Positions 25,901-36,148 of a stretch of DNA of 64,000 nt are shown piece after piece (within the stretch, counting starts at the first letter, position 1; every line of letters begins with the position of its first letter). Position numbers and translations under genes: made by a program. The notes below the pieces were generated by a model that was given only the letters and a program-made list of their open reading frames with translations, ran no database searches and was not told the origin of the DNA. This stretch comes from Nitzschia sp. DOCU1 (Eukaryota > Bacillariophyta > Bacillariophyceae > Bacillariales > Bacillariaceae). The DNA is taken from positions 186,001 through 250,000 of the forward strand of contig OX595991.1 of assembly GCA_951394045.1 (NCBI GenBank), written 5' to 3'.

Positions 25901-28471
25901 AGGCTAGATGATGATCCACCTGCCCTCAAGTCACCGGTTGCAACAACTTTGGCGGAGACTACTTCCAGACTGAACGGATCACACACTGTCGTTCGAATGC
26001 TGTTGTACGCATTAGCGTAGACCAAACCAATGTTGTTTTTATCGTCGTCCGATAAATCAGGAGCAGAATCACAAGTTACCTGAACCTCCAGTGTGACGTT
26101 TTTCTTGAACGCTGAACTGATATTGGTACAAGGATAACTATAGATGCCATTGTTGACGAAACTTTCACCATCGTTCACCCCAGCTACGCTCTCGGGGTCT
26201 ACTTGTTTGGTTTCGGTAATCTCTAGCTGAAGTCGCTCGGCCAGAGTAGATTCGAACTCGTCGATCCCTGGGCCAGGCACCTCGGCTACCACAGAATCGA
26301 TGGGGCAGAAACAGTTGGACTTGATGGTGTTGATTGTTTGAAGTTTTCGTTCTACTCCTGGACGATTTTCCATGGCATTCTGAAAGGATGATGCCTGGAA
26401 GCGTCGTCTTCTTGCGCTCACATCGTCTTGGAAGAAGAGGTCACCTTCACATTGACTACACATTCCGTCAATATACAGGATAGCTGTAAGCGGCTGAGGA
26501 CTGCTGGGAACTCCATAGATCGAAGAAGGTGATGTTGATGGAGCTGAAGTGACGTTCACAATAGGGAAAGGTTCCGTTCCATTACCAACGCTAGTCGGTG
26601 ACGAAACGTTTGCCCCCGGAGACACACTAGGAGTCACCATTTCCTGGAGCTTGCGACGAGCGGCTTCTTGGAACACGACGCTGACAGAGTCAAAGACCCG
26701 AAATTCGGGGTAGCAGATAGAGGGATCATCCGGAGTGTAAAGCTCGTTCAGTGTCCTCAGCGTCTCTTGTCCAATTAAAGCACTTGCGTTTCTTGCGGCG
26801 TCTTCGTCTGCAAAGGTGACCGCCAAGGCTGATTGGAATACGGTACCAAATGCACATTCAGCCGCTTGAAGATCGGGGCAGTCAAATGATGGAGCCACCG
26901 TAGCCAAACGGACACCGAAGTGTTCCATAAACTCTGCCTCGGTAGGACCTCGGTCTGTTGCGGTCAAAGCGGTGTTGTTTACCTTGGGGCACGAACATGT
27001 TGCCTCCTGGTGTTGTTCTTGAGGGTCCACTACTTGAACTGGAGAATGGAACAAACCGATTTTAGTGACATTGCATCCCAGCTCTGATGCTCGGCAGCGT
27101 AGCGTCCCCATCACCTGGACTGCCAATGTCACCGACGGGGGCTGGTCGGAAAGAGAAACTTGTTCTCGGACAATGTTGGCGCTGGTGACGTTACGAAAGT
27201 ATGGATCGCAATATTTCTCCGCCAAAGTGGAGAAGGAACTCAGTATGACATTATTCAATTCTTTTTTGTCGTTCTCGCTCAAAGTGCCATTGGTTGTAGC
27301 GCCCGTATTACCCAAGCAAGTGCCATTCAGGCTATTGAGCTTCACGAGAATCCTGTAGACGAAGGGGGTTTCTTGCGAGAGAACACAGTCGACTTCGTCT
27401 CCTCCTTGGAGCTTTCTAGCGACGTCCTCAGGGCTCTCTTTCGATGCCGTGGTCGTTTCTTTCTTTGTGGCGGTTCTTCTTGTGCTGGTGGGGCCAAAGG
27501 ACAAAAGGTAGGGAGGACGCACCTCTTCGGCCGGTGCTGCTGGCTCGTTTGTACTAGAGATAGAAGTAGAAGCAGCCAGAACCTTTCTGTTTTCTGCGTG
27601 TTCCGAACCCATCATCTCGTGGTTGGTGACGAGGACGGTCTTGCCCTCTTCATTTTCCCCATGAAAGCTAGTAGCGCTCGGAGCAATTGCACTTGTAGAA
27701 GGTCTCGCATCAAGAAAATACTCGGAAAGCTTGCCTTCAAGATATTCATGCATAGTGCCATGATCGGTAACCTCTCCAGCAGCAGCAGCAATCGTACTGG
27801 TCCCTTTCGTTACTACACCGGACAAAGAACATAGGTTGTTCAAACACGAGTGGTGAGCAATATCCAACAAGAAGAAGTACTAGGCCATTTGTCATGCAAA
27901 AACGTGGCTTCTTCCTTGGTACGACGAGTTTGTTTAATACATACCAGTGGACGATCCCGTTCTTCTTGCCGGTTGTTTGTCGGGGTCGTGAAGAATGACA
28001 GCGGGAGAACCCTTGTCAGCACTGCTGACAATAGCGCAAATGGCTAGTCCTCCAATCAACAAGAACAGAATCAGCAACAGCACAAATCTAGGAGACAATC
28101 CTTGGTGGTGGGGGACACAACAGCCCCCCGTCCGGCCTTCCTCGCTACCACCTGAAAACAACAAGAAGAAGAAGATAGAATCAGTTGTAGTACGAGAGAC
28201 ACCATACGAGTTTTTAGGATGCTGTCAATACTACAATCTTCTGCGGAAACCGGCCCGGTCGTCCCCTACCGGTGCTGGTAGTTCTTCATTTTTGCCAGCT
28301 CCTTTTGTTAACGACACATCGACCGCACCGGAAGAGATTGATCATACTCGTACCTTCTTGCTGTTCAGCGTTGCTGCCAACACTTGTGGAGCAGGAGTGC
28401 ATTCGATGCGATGGAGATGACTCTGTGGTCAGCGTGAGGGAGGATCTTTTCTGATGCCTGCCCATGATCAT
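22969..28471 (-). CDS. giant type II membrane protein with repeated Cys-rich modules, copy 2
   Basis: Exons 28354-28471, 27945-28151 and 22969-27812 (introns 202 and 132 bp) give 1722 aa in one frame with the same intron positions and phases as copy 1. A second in-frame ATG at 28465 corresponds to the copy 1 start. The membrane helix is at about 62-82 (F-V-L-L-L-I-L-F-L-L-I). The module order matches copy 1: Cys modules with C-D-P/C-N-P, G-x-C-x-x-C and RxL sites, Pro/Ser linker, then CxxxxAC repeats. Unlike copy 1 it has an extra C-terminal Ala run and Pro/Ser tail after the last Cys pair. The middle (about 23770-25730) is nearly identical to copy 1; the first third and the Cys-repeat tail differ much more. 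A lumenal or cell-wall polyprotein is inferred. Confidence 0.85.
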
Positions 28472-28780
28472 GAGTCTGTTTCTTCGTTCCTGGTGGCTGT
28501 CGGGGAAAGTCTTAGAGATGACGACCGTAAAAAGTGCCTACCAATCCGTGCCTGATCGTTTCGAGCCCCCTATCTTGGGCACCAGGGAGGTTCCTCGACG
28601 ATCCTTCATGCAATCTTGCAAAACTTCGCTCCAAACATTCTTTTGGCGTGAGGGATGCTTGGGAAAGTCCCGGTAGAAAATTGAACTTGCGCGGGGTCCT
28701 GTTAAATAAGCATCGCCGAAAGTTCTGTGGTGAGGAGTGAGTCTTGGCAAGAGATGCAACGTATTAACAGGGATCGGTAG
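28472..28780 (-). promoter_or_regulatory. duplicated upstream region of giant gene copy 2
   Basis: Homologous to 13820-14100 upstream of copy 1, with shared blocks such as CTTGGGCACCAGGGAGG and CATCGCCGAAAGTTC. It marks the 5' limit of the duplicated unit. Confidence 0.6.
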
Positions 28781-28797
28781 GAAGATAACGGTCGGTT

Positions 28798-28900
28798 GGA
28801 TGACGAACGCGATCAGTCAAAGAACTACCCTATCGTTATAGGTAGGCTTATTACAGCCTGCCATACATCGGACGGAGTATCTTGTGCACGTGTGATGTCA
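28798..28900. repeat. direct repeat flanking giant gene copy 2, 5' side
   Basis: Partner of 22777-22860, same orientation. Together the two repeats bracket the whole copy 2 gene with its promoter, about 6 kb. The spacing inside the repeat differs by a short insertion (GGCTTATTACAGCCTGCC). Confidence 0.8.
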
Positions 28901-29279
28901 ATGATGCGAAACGCAACGCACGAACGGACGGGTTGGGCCAGCGCGCCAATGCGATATGGGGCTTTCGCCAATTTTCGCCAAAGGTTTTGAAAGCCCCACA
29001 AACGGCAACGTCTTTTTTCGAACCGTGTGGTCATCAGCGGGATTCTCAACAACACAACCACCATTGTTGCGTTTCATCTCCAACAAAGCATTGCTTGTGG
29101 GTGCTTACTACATAGCTAGCTTATTACTATCGTTAGTGACACACACGCAAGGGAGATTGCTGCTTGTGTGATTGCAAAGTGCTGACTCCATCAAAGGTCC
29201 GGGCGCTATTATTAACAACAGACTGGTTCCACACAAGGTCCACAACTCTCTCGACAGTCCGGGCATTGAACTTATAACC

Positions 29280-30482
29280 ATGACCCTGGCAGATGATCCG
29301 CGAGTCCCAGTGGCCGATTCGCCTACTGTAGCCAAGACAGGCAAGATCTTGTCGGTGTCGTCCCTGCAGAATAACAATAAGAATAGCAGGGACAAGGACG
29401 CCGCGGTGCCATCAGGGGGTGGTACGACTGCGGCGATGAAATCATCATCCGGCAAGCCCAAGGAAGACTTTTTAATGTTGTTGCCAGCCGCAGCCGAACA
29501 GCAACAGAAACTAGCTGCTGCAGCGGCAGTCGCTGCCTCCAAGAAGAGCAATCAAGATCATGTCATGATGAACTTGGCCGCGCTCAATACCGCTGCGGCC
29601 TGGAAGTCCCAGCAACAGCAACAACAGCAGTCTGGCTTGTTGAATGACGTTGCCGCATTGGCAGCTGTGGCGGCGACTCGAAATCCACTATTGGCAGGAG
29701 TTCATCCTTCTACTACACCGACCTCCTTTGCCATGGCAGCCGCAGCGGCATTTCAACATCGGCAACAGCAGCAGCAACATCTCTTGGCTCAACACTTGTT
29801 GCAGCAACAGCAGCAACAACATTCCTTTACTTCTGCAGCAGCCACTGCTGCTGCTGCCACGTCCTCCCACAAGACGAACAAAGGCAAGCAGCCACCAGAA
29901 CGTCCTGTACTCGGCACGTCTGGGACCTTTTCTTCATTCAATCGACTCCCGATTCCTACTGGCAAAACGCACCAAATTCATGAATTTGATGTCGTTTGTG
30001 CCAAGGGACGAGGTCCTCACGAACACTTTCCCGGCAATCGTCTTTATAGAGAATTGATTGCCAAGCATCAAAAGGCATATCATCAAGCTCAACAAGCTTC
30101 CAATGAACAAGATGCTCGCCCCAATATTATATCGCAAATTTTACATCAAGTCCAACTCCAAGGAGGTTGGTTTGTGGAACCTATCGCCCGAGGTGCCAAT
30201 GAAGGCACTTACTTGACAGAAGATCGAGTACGTAAAAAGACGTCGGATGATTTGCAACGTCCTGTCCGACGACCCCGTGAATCTAGAACAGCCGCCATGG
30301 ATCGAAAACGAGCCATTCGACAAGCCATTAAATGGAAACGAGATCAAGAAAAGAAACAAAAGAAACGCTTGGAGAGACAAATGAAAAAGAGTGGTTCGTC
30401 GGAAACAAATTCAGAAGAAGATCACCCGAAAGAAAATGATCGGCGCTTGGTTCCAAGCAATACAGACGAAGATGAGGAATAA
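29280..30482 (+). CDS. DUF6824-domain protein with Gln/Ala-rich N-terminus
   Basis: 400 aa from the first ATG (29280); the frame opens further upstream only on TTG. The first ~220 residues are low complexity with poly-Gln and poly-Ala stretches. Residues ~235-333 match the DUF6824 domain common in diatoms: F-D-V-V-C-A-K-G-R-G, H-F-P-G-N-R-L-Y, then G-G-W-F-V-E, followed by V-R-K-K-T-S-D-D-L. A basic helix (K-R-A-I-R-Q-A-I-K-W-K-R) and an acidic tail follow. The family's function is not established; many members look nuclear, and the basic/Gln-rich make-up is compatible with a DNA-associated or transcriptional role, which is an inference. Confidence 0.85.
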   Translation: MTLADDPRVPVADSPTVAKTGKILSVSSLQNNNKNSRDKDAAVPSGGGTTAAMKSSSGKPKEDFLMLLPAAAEQQQKLAAAAAVAASKKSNQDHVMMNLAALNTAAAWKSQQQQQQQSGLLNDVAALAAVAATRNPLLAGVHPSTTPTSFAMAAAAAFQHRQQQQQHLLAQHLLQQQQQQHSFTSAAATAAAATSSHKTNKGKQPPERPVLGTSGTFSSFNRLPIPTGKTHQIHEFDVVCAKGRGPHEHFPGNRLYRELIAKHQKAYHQAQQASNEQDARPNIISQILHQVQLQGGWFVEPIARGANEGTYLTEDRVRKKTSDDLQRPVRRPRESRTAAMDRKRAIRQAIKWKRDQEKKQKKRLERQMKKSGSSETNSEEDHPKENDRRLVPSNTDEDEE

Positions 30483-31513
30483 AAAGACGATCGAACAATT
30501 GCCGCCGCAACTCTTACGTGGGGATACAATGGCATGTTGCGGCATATAATTAGAGATGAAGGAATGAATGAATCAATGTACTATGGCAGGGCTGGGAGAC
30601 TTGTGGACGAGATTGGCTTGTCCGGGGCTCTTAGTATCATAAAAAGTAGACATTTTCGTGTATCAATCATTGTTCCGAATTACTCCTACTGTCTGAACGA
30701 TTACTGACACTACTACCGGTAGAAACTTGCTGCGAACCAACACAAGCGTGATCGAGTGCCGGTAGGTTAGCCGCTGGGTTCCTTCGTAACTATTGGTAGT
30801 AGCGGCACAAGCTACCGGTATCGTAGCTTGGCCGGTAGTACTATTGGGAAAGCACCAACCGCTGCGGCGTTCCCTCCTTTACTAGCTTTGAGATCGCTAG
30901 TAACGTTACTAGCTTGCTAGAAGCTACTTTACTATGGGCCTGATAGGATACTGTCACTTCCGCGGTCACTACTAGTGGCCGCAAATCGACGATGGAAGAG
31001 GATCGAGGACTGTACTTCCCTCATGCGGCTACGGGAACTCTCTCAAAAAGCCAGCATCCGCTATACCTATGGCTATTAGGTATGACGGTGGCAAGACGAT
31101 ACGATTCGACTGGATGGACTAATGTTCGGTGCAGGGCTCCTACCAATTTACATAGGCTTGCCAACATTGGGGGGCATAATCGTTTTGCTATTAGAAGACA
31201 AAAATATATATGCCAAACGATCACACGAAGTTGCATCATTTAGCACAAGAGTCGAGTAACGTTCTGCAATTACTCTCCTTTAGTCCGTGGATTGGAATCG
31301 ATTGTGATCAATTGAAGGAAACGTCAATCCAAAGAACAAAACCATACGAAGATTCTAAGAAATGAGGCCCTAACCGCATTACACGATCACGCACCGCCAG
31401 CTTCACTTTCGTGGTCACATCGCATCGTCATCAGGATCGAACGAACACGTAGATTTCTTCATTTAGTTCCTTTCCTGTTTCTCTCATAATTTCAGTGGGT
31501 GATACCAACTTTA
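30483..31513. other. intergenic with two TACCGGTA palindromes and a likely 5'-UTR splice acceptor
   Basis: TACCGGTA is at 30714 and 30813. A pyrimidine-rich acceptor-like tract ends in TTTCAG at 31495, just before the next gene, suggesting an intron in its 5' UTR or an unseen upstream exon. No other gene is seen. Confidence 0.4.
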
Positions 31514-32062
31514 ATGACAGGCTCTATGGTGTCCTCCTCCTCCTCTTCCTCTTCTAGTAGTAGACCCATTCTGAAGAGATCGTCGTCCACTGGTAGTGCG
31601 CCCGCTCCTCGATCTGCTCCGTTGTTTTGCAGCAATAAGAAAGTATGGTTCGATTCCGTGTCGATCCATTACCACAAGATAATTCTTGGGGATAACCCCG
31701 CCGTCAGTGATGGTGCTCCGATTACGATTGGATGGAAATCTCATGATCAAGAGATTGTGGACGTTGACTGCTTCGAGGCCACAAGACCCACCAAGCCCAA
31801 GAAGAGGAAGCATTCTTCTTCGCTGAAACTCCCAGTGCAAGATCGCGCCGCTATACTATTACACAGTGGATATTCGATCCAAGATCTAGCCAAGAGGATT
31901 CAACAAGTCGAAGAAATTCAGAGACAGCGAGCAATATCGTCTTCGGAGTCTTCAAAGTGGGAAATATTCACACCAATCTTTCAGCGGCTTACTCGCATCA
32001 ACAGCAGCTTCCCGTCCTCACAAGGCAACCCGACCAAGACGGCACCCAACCCAGCAGCGTAA
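31514..32062 (+). CDS. small diatom-type protein with LGDNP motif
   Basis: 182 aa from ATG 31514. After a poly-Ser N-terminus comes V-W-F-D-S-V-S-I-H-Y-H, then I-I-L-G-D-N-P-A-V-S-D-G-A-P and I-G-W, at about 43-75. This pattern is familiar from many uncharacterised diatom proteins. The C-terminal part has a predicted helix (D-L-A-K-R-I-Q-Q-V-E-E-I-Q-R-Q-R). The LGDNP segment resembles a short docking motif, but no partner is known. An upstream exon cannot be ruled out because an acceptor-like site sits 19 bp before the ATG. Confidence 0.7.
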   Translation: MTGSMVSSSSSSSSSSRPILKRSSSTGSAPAPRSAPLFCSNKKVWFDSVSIHYHKIILGDNPAVSDGAPITIGWKSHDQEIVDVDCFEATRPTKPKKRKHSSSLKLPVQDRAAILLHSGYSIQDLAKRIQQVEEIQRQRAISSSESSKWEIFTPIFQRLTRINSSFPSSQGNPTKTAPNPAA

Positions 32063-33568
32063 ACCATTTACGCTGATAGTAAGGGAGACAACGGGTGCCC
32101 TCCATTTCGAACTCTTGGTACAAGAACTGTACAATCTGTGCTGGAAAGATCTCATTTGGATCTTCCACCCTTTTTGACGGCTGCGTTGCCCACTCCTTTT
32201 TCTACTTGCAGCAACGCATACCTTTCATACTACTACTTTTCATGAACTTTATACATTAAAGAATAAACTAGATTATGAATGACACAATGTGAGGAAGAAG
32301 ATATGACGACGAGACTTTCTTTTGTACCTATCATCGACGAATCGTTTTCATACATCGAAGCAAAAGACTTCGCTGCACCAGTAAGCATCGTTGGAGCTCT
32401 GTTTTGGCGAAGGTTGTTGGTGGGGCTGGTATCGCACTGGCTGTGCTCTGCTTTTCTGCTGATGTTGATGCTCGCGATGGATCTGTCGCAACAAGTCTTT
32501 TCTCGGGTCATGTTCTCTCTATTCCTTCTACCATGTAATTCACCCCGAGCTCTAAAGAATCCTCGCAAGCAGCCGTCAGTCCGCAAGTGACATTGCACAT
32601 AAGATTGACGTGTTGTCTTTCGCTAGTACTAGAGAGAGCACAGTACCTGGTAGGACTGAATTCTTTCTATGGCCCATCATGCAACAATAAAAATAGTAGA
32701 AGCATTTGACTAAAAGTATTGATTGGGAAGAAGAATGTTTTGGTGTAGCGTAGATAGCAGGCTACACGCCATGGTTACCGGTTGATCAACTATCGTCTTA
32801 TGTCAAATTGGATCGATCGGTACTCATCTAGCCCGCGGGGGTGTAGTAACTATTTTCAGACTAACGACTCAAAACACATTCGACTACTTCGACCTACTTC
32901 GCCGGCATTATACATGCGAGCACTACCGGTAGTAGGGTAGTAACAGAGCAGCGACGCTGATCGACGGTGGAACGGAGTTTCAATACGCGCAGTTTCAATA
33001 CGCGCATCATGGATTTAGCAGGACTGACTGGTAGCATTGCCAGAATGCGTATTGGGTACCTTCCAGCTGGGGGGCCCGAAGGGTAATACTAGAAGATTAT
33101 GCTGTGCTTAATTCAATTTGCTCGCTTGTTGTACTACTCCCGGAAGTACTACTATTAAAGCAGCGACGTACTAGTACTACAACTAGCTATGGCGGCCCGC
33201 CTTGTACTATCGCGTTTGGGCAACTGTGATTTCATTGATCCGAACTATCCATCATTCGAGGCCTACTCTGTACAGCCCTGGATATGGGGCTTTTGTCGAC
33301 GGTCCGCGTTATTCTACCGTCGTATCAAATGGTCTATTAAAACTGGAGCGTTGCCTCCGCATTTTTCTTGCTACTGAGCGCCCTCCTGAAGCTCAACATT
33401 AGTATGTGGGCAACAACATGTCCTGACGAAAGGTTACCGGACCTGCTTGTTAGCATTAAAGTCTCAAACTCTAGAGTTATTAGGAGTGCTATTGTGATTG
33501 ATAGGTTGTTTCATCATCTCTATACTTTCTTGTATTATATCTACACCATGCTAATAATCTACAACCGT
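32063..33568. other. intergenic, nothing firm
   Basis: Contains one CTACCGGTAG palindrome (32933). Frames on both strands around 32233-32598 compete without a clear winner. No gene is called. Confidence 0.4.
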
Positions 33569-34630
33569 CTAAAATTGCGGTGCAAACGATCCCGGTTCGG
33601 AAGTCTCTTCGGACAACTCCAAATCGTTGGTAACCACCACGACTTTCTTCCCCGCGTTTCTTGCTTCCGAACTGTAATCTCCTTCAACCCCAAAGCAGGA
33701 TGTCACGCATGTTCGTAGCAAGCCCGAGTCTCTTACCATGAGTTGGACTTCTTCAAACAAGGAAAATTCGGGCAGTGCCGTTACCGAACTGCTTCTCTTG
33801 GGTCTGTTTCGTGGCGGGGACGCAGACTTTGCCTTTTGCTGTTTTTTCTCTTCCTTTTCCTTTTGCTGCTTTTTCTGGTCCTTTTCCTTTTGCTGCTGTC
33901 TTCGTCTTCGTTTATCTTCCAATTCTCTGGCTGCCAGTCGCCGCGCCTGTTCAAATTGACGTCGTTCTTCAGCTAGCGTAGCACGTTCCTTCTCCAAACG
34001 CTTTTGTTCATTCCAGTAAGCTTCTTCTTCTTTGAGTTGACGTTCTTTCTCGAGACGATCTTGTTCGAGGTGTGCCAAGCGGCGTAGTCTCAAAATTTCT
34101 CCAAAGTCTTGTTCATCCGCGGACAAGCGCTTCAACTGGCGAAGACGTTCGGCTCTCATATTACGGACGCGAGCGGCTTCACTATCTTCCTTCGACTTGC
34201 CAGACGTCGAAGAAAGAGTAGGCTTGGACGACGATGGTGCACCTTTCAAGCGGCGTTGCCGGGCTTCTCGGGCTTGGAAAGAAGGCGTCATGGGTCTTTC
34301 AAGTGGATGAAGATCTGAATCTTCCAATAAATGCATGGAATGCTCCAAGGCGTCGTCCGATTCACTCATGGGTTCCACTTCGAAATCGCCCTTGATGATT
34401 CCTCGATACAAATCCTTGCGTCGTTGAATTCTGGAATTGAAGTTAGCATCAATGGTAGGATGCATACGAGGGGGGCGCTCTTCTTGTTTGAGAGCTGCCA
34501 AAGCTTCCAGCTCTTGATCGACATCGTCATCATCGCCGGTCCAAGGACGATTCTCGATACGAGTGCGCTGCAAATAGCTGCTGGGTGTGTAGCGAAAGCC
34601 CGTTGCGGGCTCTTTTGCTTGAGGGGGCAT
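33569..34630 (-). CDS. charged coiled-coil protein
   Basis: 353 aa from ATG 34630; the frame extends further to a GTG not used as start. The first ~150 residues are polar, with an acidic D-D-D-D-V-D-Q-E-L-E-A-L segment. Residues ~150-270 form a long single-helix or coiled-coil region rich in Arg, Lys, Glu and Gln, ending in K-Q-Q-K-E-K repeats. The C-terminal ~80 residues are less charged (L-F-E-E-V-Q-L-M-V, V-V-V-V-T-N-D-L). The make-up resembles cytoskeletal or RNA-associated scaffold proteins, but no family is recognised. Confidence 0.75.
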   Translation of the reverse strand: MPPQAKEPATGFRYTPSSYLQRTRIENRPWTGDDDDVDQELEALAALKQEERPPRMHPTIDANFNSRIQRRKDLYRGIIKGDFEVEPMSESDDALEHSMHLLEDSDLHPLERPMTPSFQAREARQRRLKGAPSSSKPTLSSTSGKSKEDSEAARVRNMRAERLRQLKRLSADEQDFGEILRLRRLAHLEQDRLEKERQLKEEEAYWNEQKRLEKERATLAEERRQFEQARRLAARELEDKRRRRQQQKEKDQKKQQKEKEEKKQQKAKSASPPRNRPKRSSSVTALPEFSLFEEVQLMVRDSGLLRTCVTSCFGVEGDYSSEARNAGKKVVVVTNDLELSEETSEPGSFAPQF

Positions 34631-36148
34631 GATAGCAATAGAGTTGTTCTTTGGATTAAGAACCGTAATGGTAATAGTGCTTTGCGATACTACTTTCAAC
34701 ACGTTGCATCAACAACAGCAACTCTCTACCAGCAATTCCCGAATACCTTGGATTGCAATAGTGGACTGGATGTTGCCTCTACTGTTTCTGAGAATGTGTA
34801 TCGACTCGGTGTATCGGTGGGAATTCGGAACGAAATGCCCATACAAAATGCTGCTCCAAAGCCACAGCAAGCGGGAAAAAGTGACGATCGGCATGTCATC
34901 TGCTCCTTCGCGCCCAAAGTAGGCAATTTCAAATAGATGCCCTACTCGATTTTCATGTGTCTCGTGTCGGGCGCACAATTTTCGTTTGCAATACAAACGT
35001 TGGACAATTTTTGGCCATTGGCTCCTATGCCGACATGTCCGTTCAAACCATGTGAAATCGGATTTGGCGTGCCGTTCGCCGAAGATTAATCCGATAGTCG
35101 AGCGTGGCTGGCGAGATACATAGTCTAATTAGTGGAGGGAGTTTTGGATGCAACCGATTCGATTACGTTCGGCACGTGCATTATGAACGTAAAGGTAAGC
35201 AGCTAGGTAGGTATCATGACGGGATAAATAGGTACAGCTCGTCATGAGAACCTTGTAGTAGCAGCTGTCCAAACAAACAAACGCATGATTAACTACTTAA
35301 AAAGCTACCATACGTGGCGCCAGTAGTTGCCTGTCAAGGCTTTACCGTCGCTCAGGGGGTCCCTCACCAACACCAGGTGGGCGAGCATGAAACGACCAGG
35401 GAGGGCTCAAAGGAGGACTGTCGGAGAGGTTAGCGGAATCCTCACGTCCAATCAAGAGATCGACTGATCACTCACCACAATAGACTGGCAAAGGAGCTCC
35501 TGTTGCGATCAATAACAACAATTACCATCAACCCCAACAACTAGCTTACTGAAAAGGTTGAGAACCATGCCACGCCGAAGCAAACGTAATGTAGCCGCAG
35601 AGATGTTGAAGAACTCGTCACTTTGATACTGTAGCTAGAGACGATAGAGCTAGAGCGTTGCTCTCTCTAGAGTGGTATCATAGATCTATGGGTTAATCAA
35701 AAAAGTACGATGGGTTAATCAAAAAAGTACGATGCAGCCGTTTTTCCTGAAATGTATGCAAGTCAGCACACTTTTCCTCGCAGATAGTAACCACGTCCTA
35801 CCGTAGTTGCATTGCCTTTTCGTTGTTTGGCGGAGGGAATGCCGATTGGCGGAAGGGCGGTTCGCTGCTCCCGAGATAGGCCGAAAGATGCCTGAAGATT
35901 GAGGGACACTCTAAATGTCGTCTCCCTACACTCCATTGGATTTCGTCGACCGAGTTACTCTTCACTACTACTTATTTCACTTAATAAGGTGAGCCCTCGA
36001 GACCCCATATCAATAACAGAAACTACCTAGGCATATTCAAAAGGTAATTTGGCCATTTTATCTTCCGACACCCATTCCAGTGAGGAAATGAGCACAGCAC
36101 CACGTGAAAACAGCATATCGTTGACGCTGTTGCATTTGCTACTATACC
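34631..36148. other. intergenic, gene-poor
   Basis: No gene is supported. A frame opposite the coiled-coil gene extends into this stretch but has no protein-like features. A 22-bp tandem duplication is listed separately. Confidence 0.4.
35688..35731. repeat. perfect 22-bp tandem duplication
   Basis: Two exact adjacent copies of a 22-bp unit beginning ATGGGTTAATC and ending AAGTACG. Confidence 0.85.

Noticed and set aside
22777..28900. Direct repeats around copy 2 as LTRs of a retroelement
   Set aside because: The repeat is short and diverged, lacks TG...CA ends and the interior encodes no polymerase or integrase.
32233..32598. Overlapping ~100-codon frames on both strands
   Set aside because: Neither strand shows convincing coding character; kept as intergenic.
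34331..34936. 201-codon plus frame over the start of the coiled-coil gene
   Set aside because: Largely antisense to the better-supported minus-strand gene.
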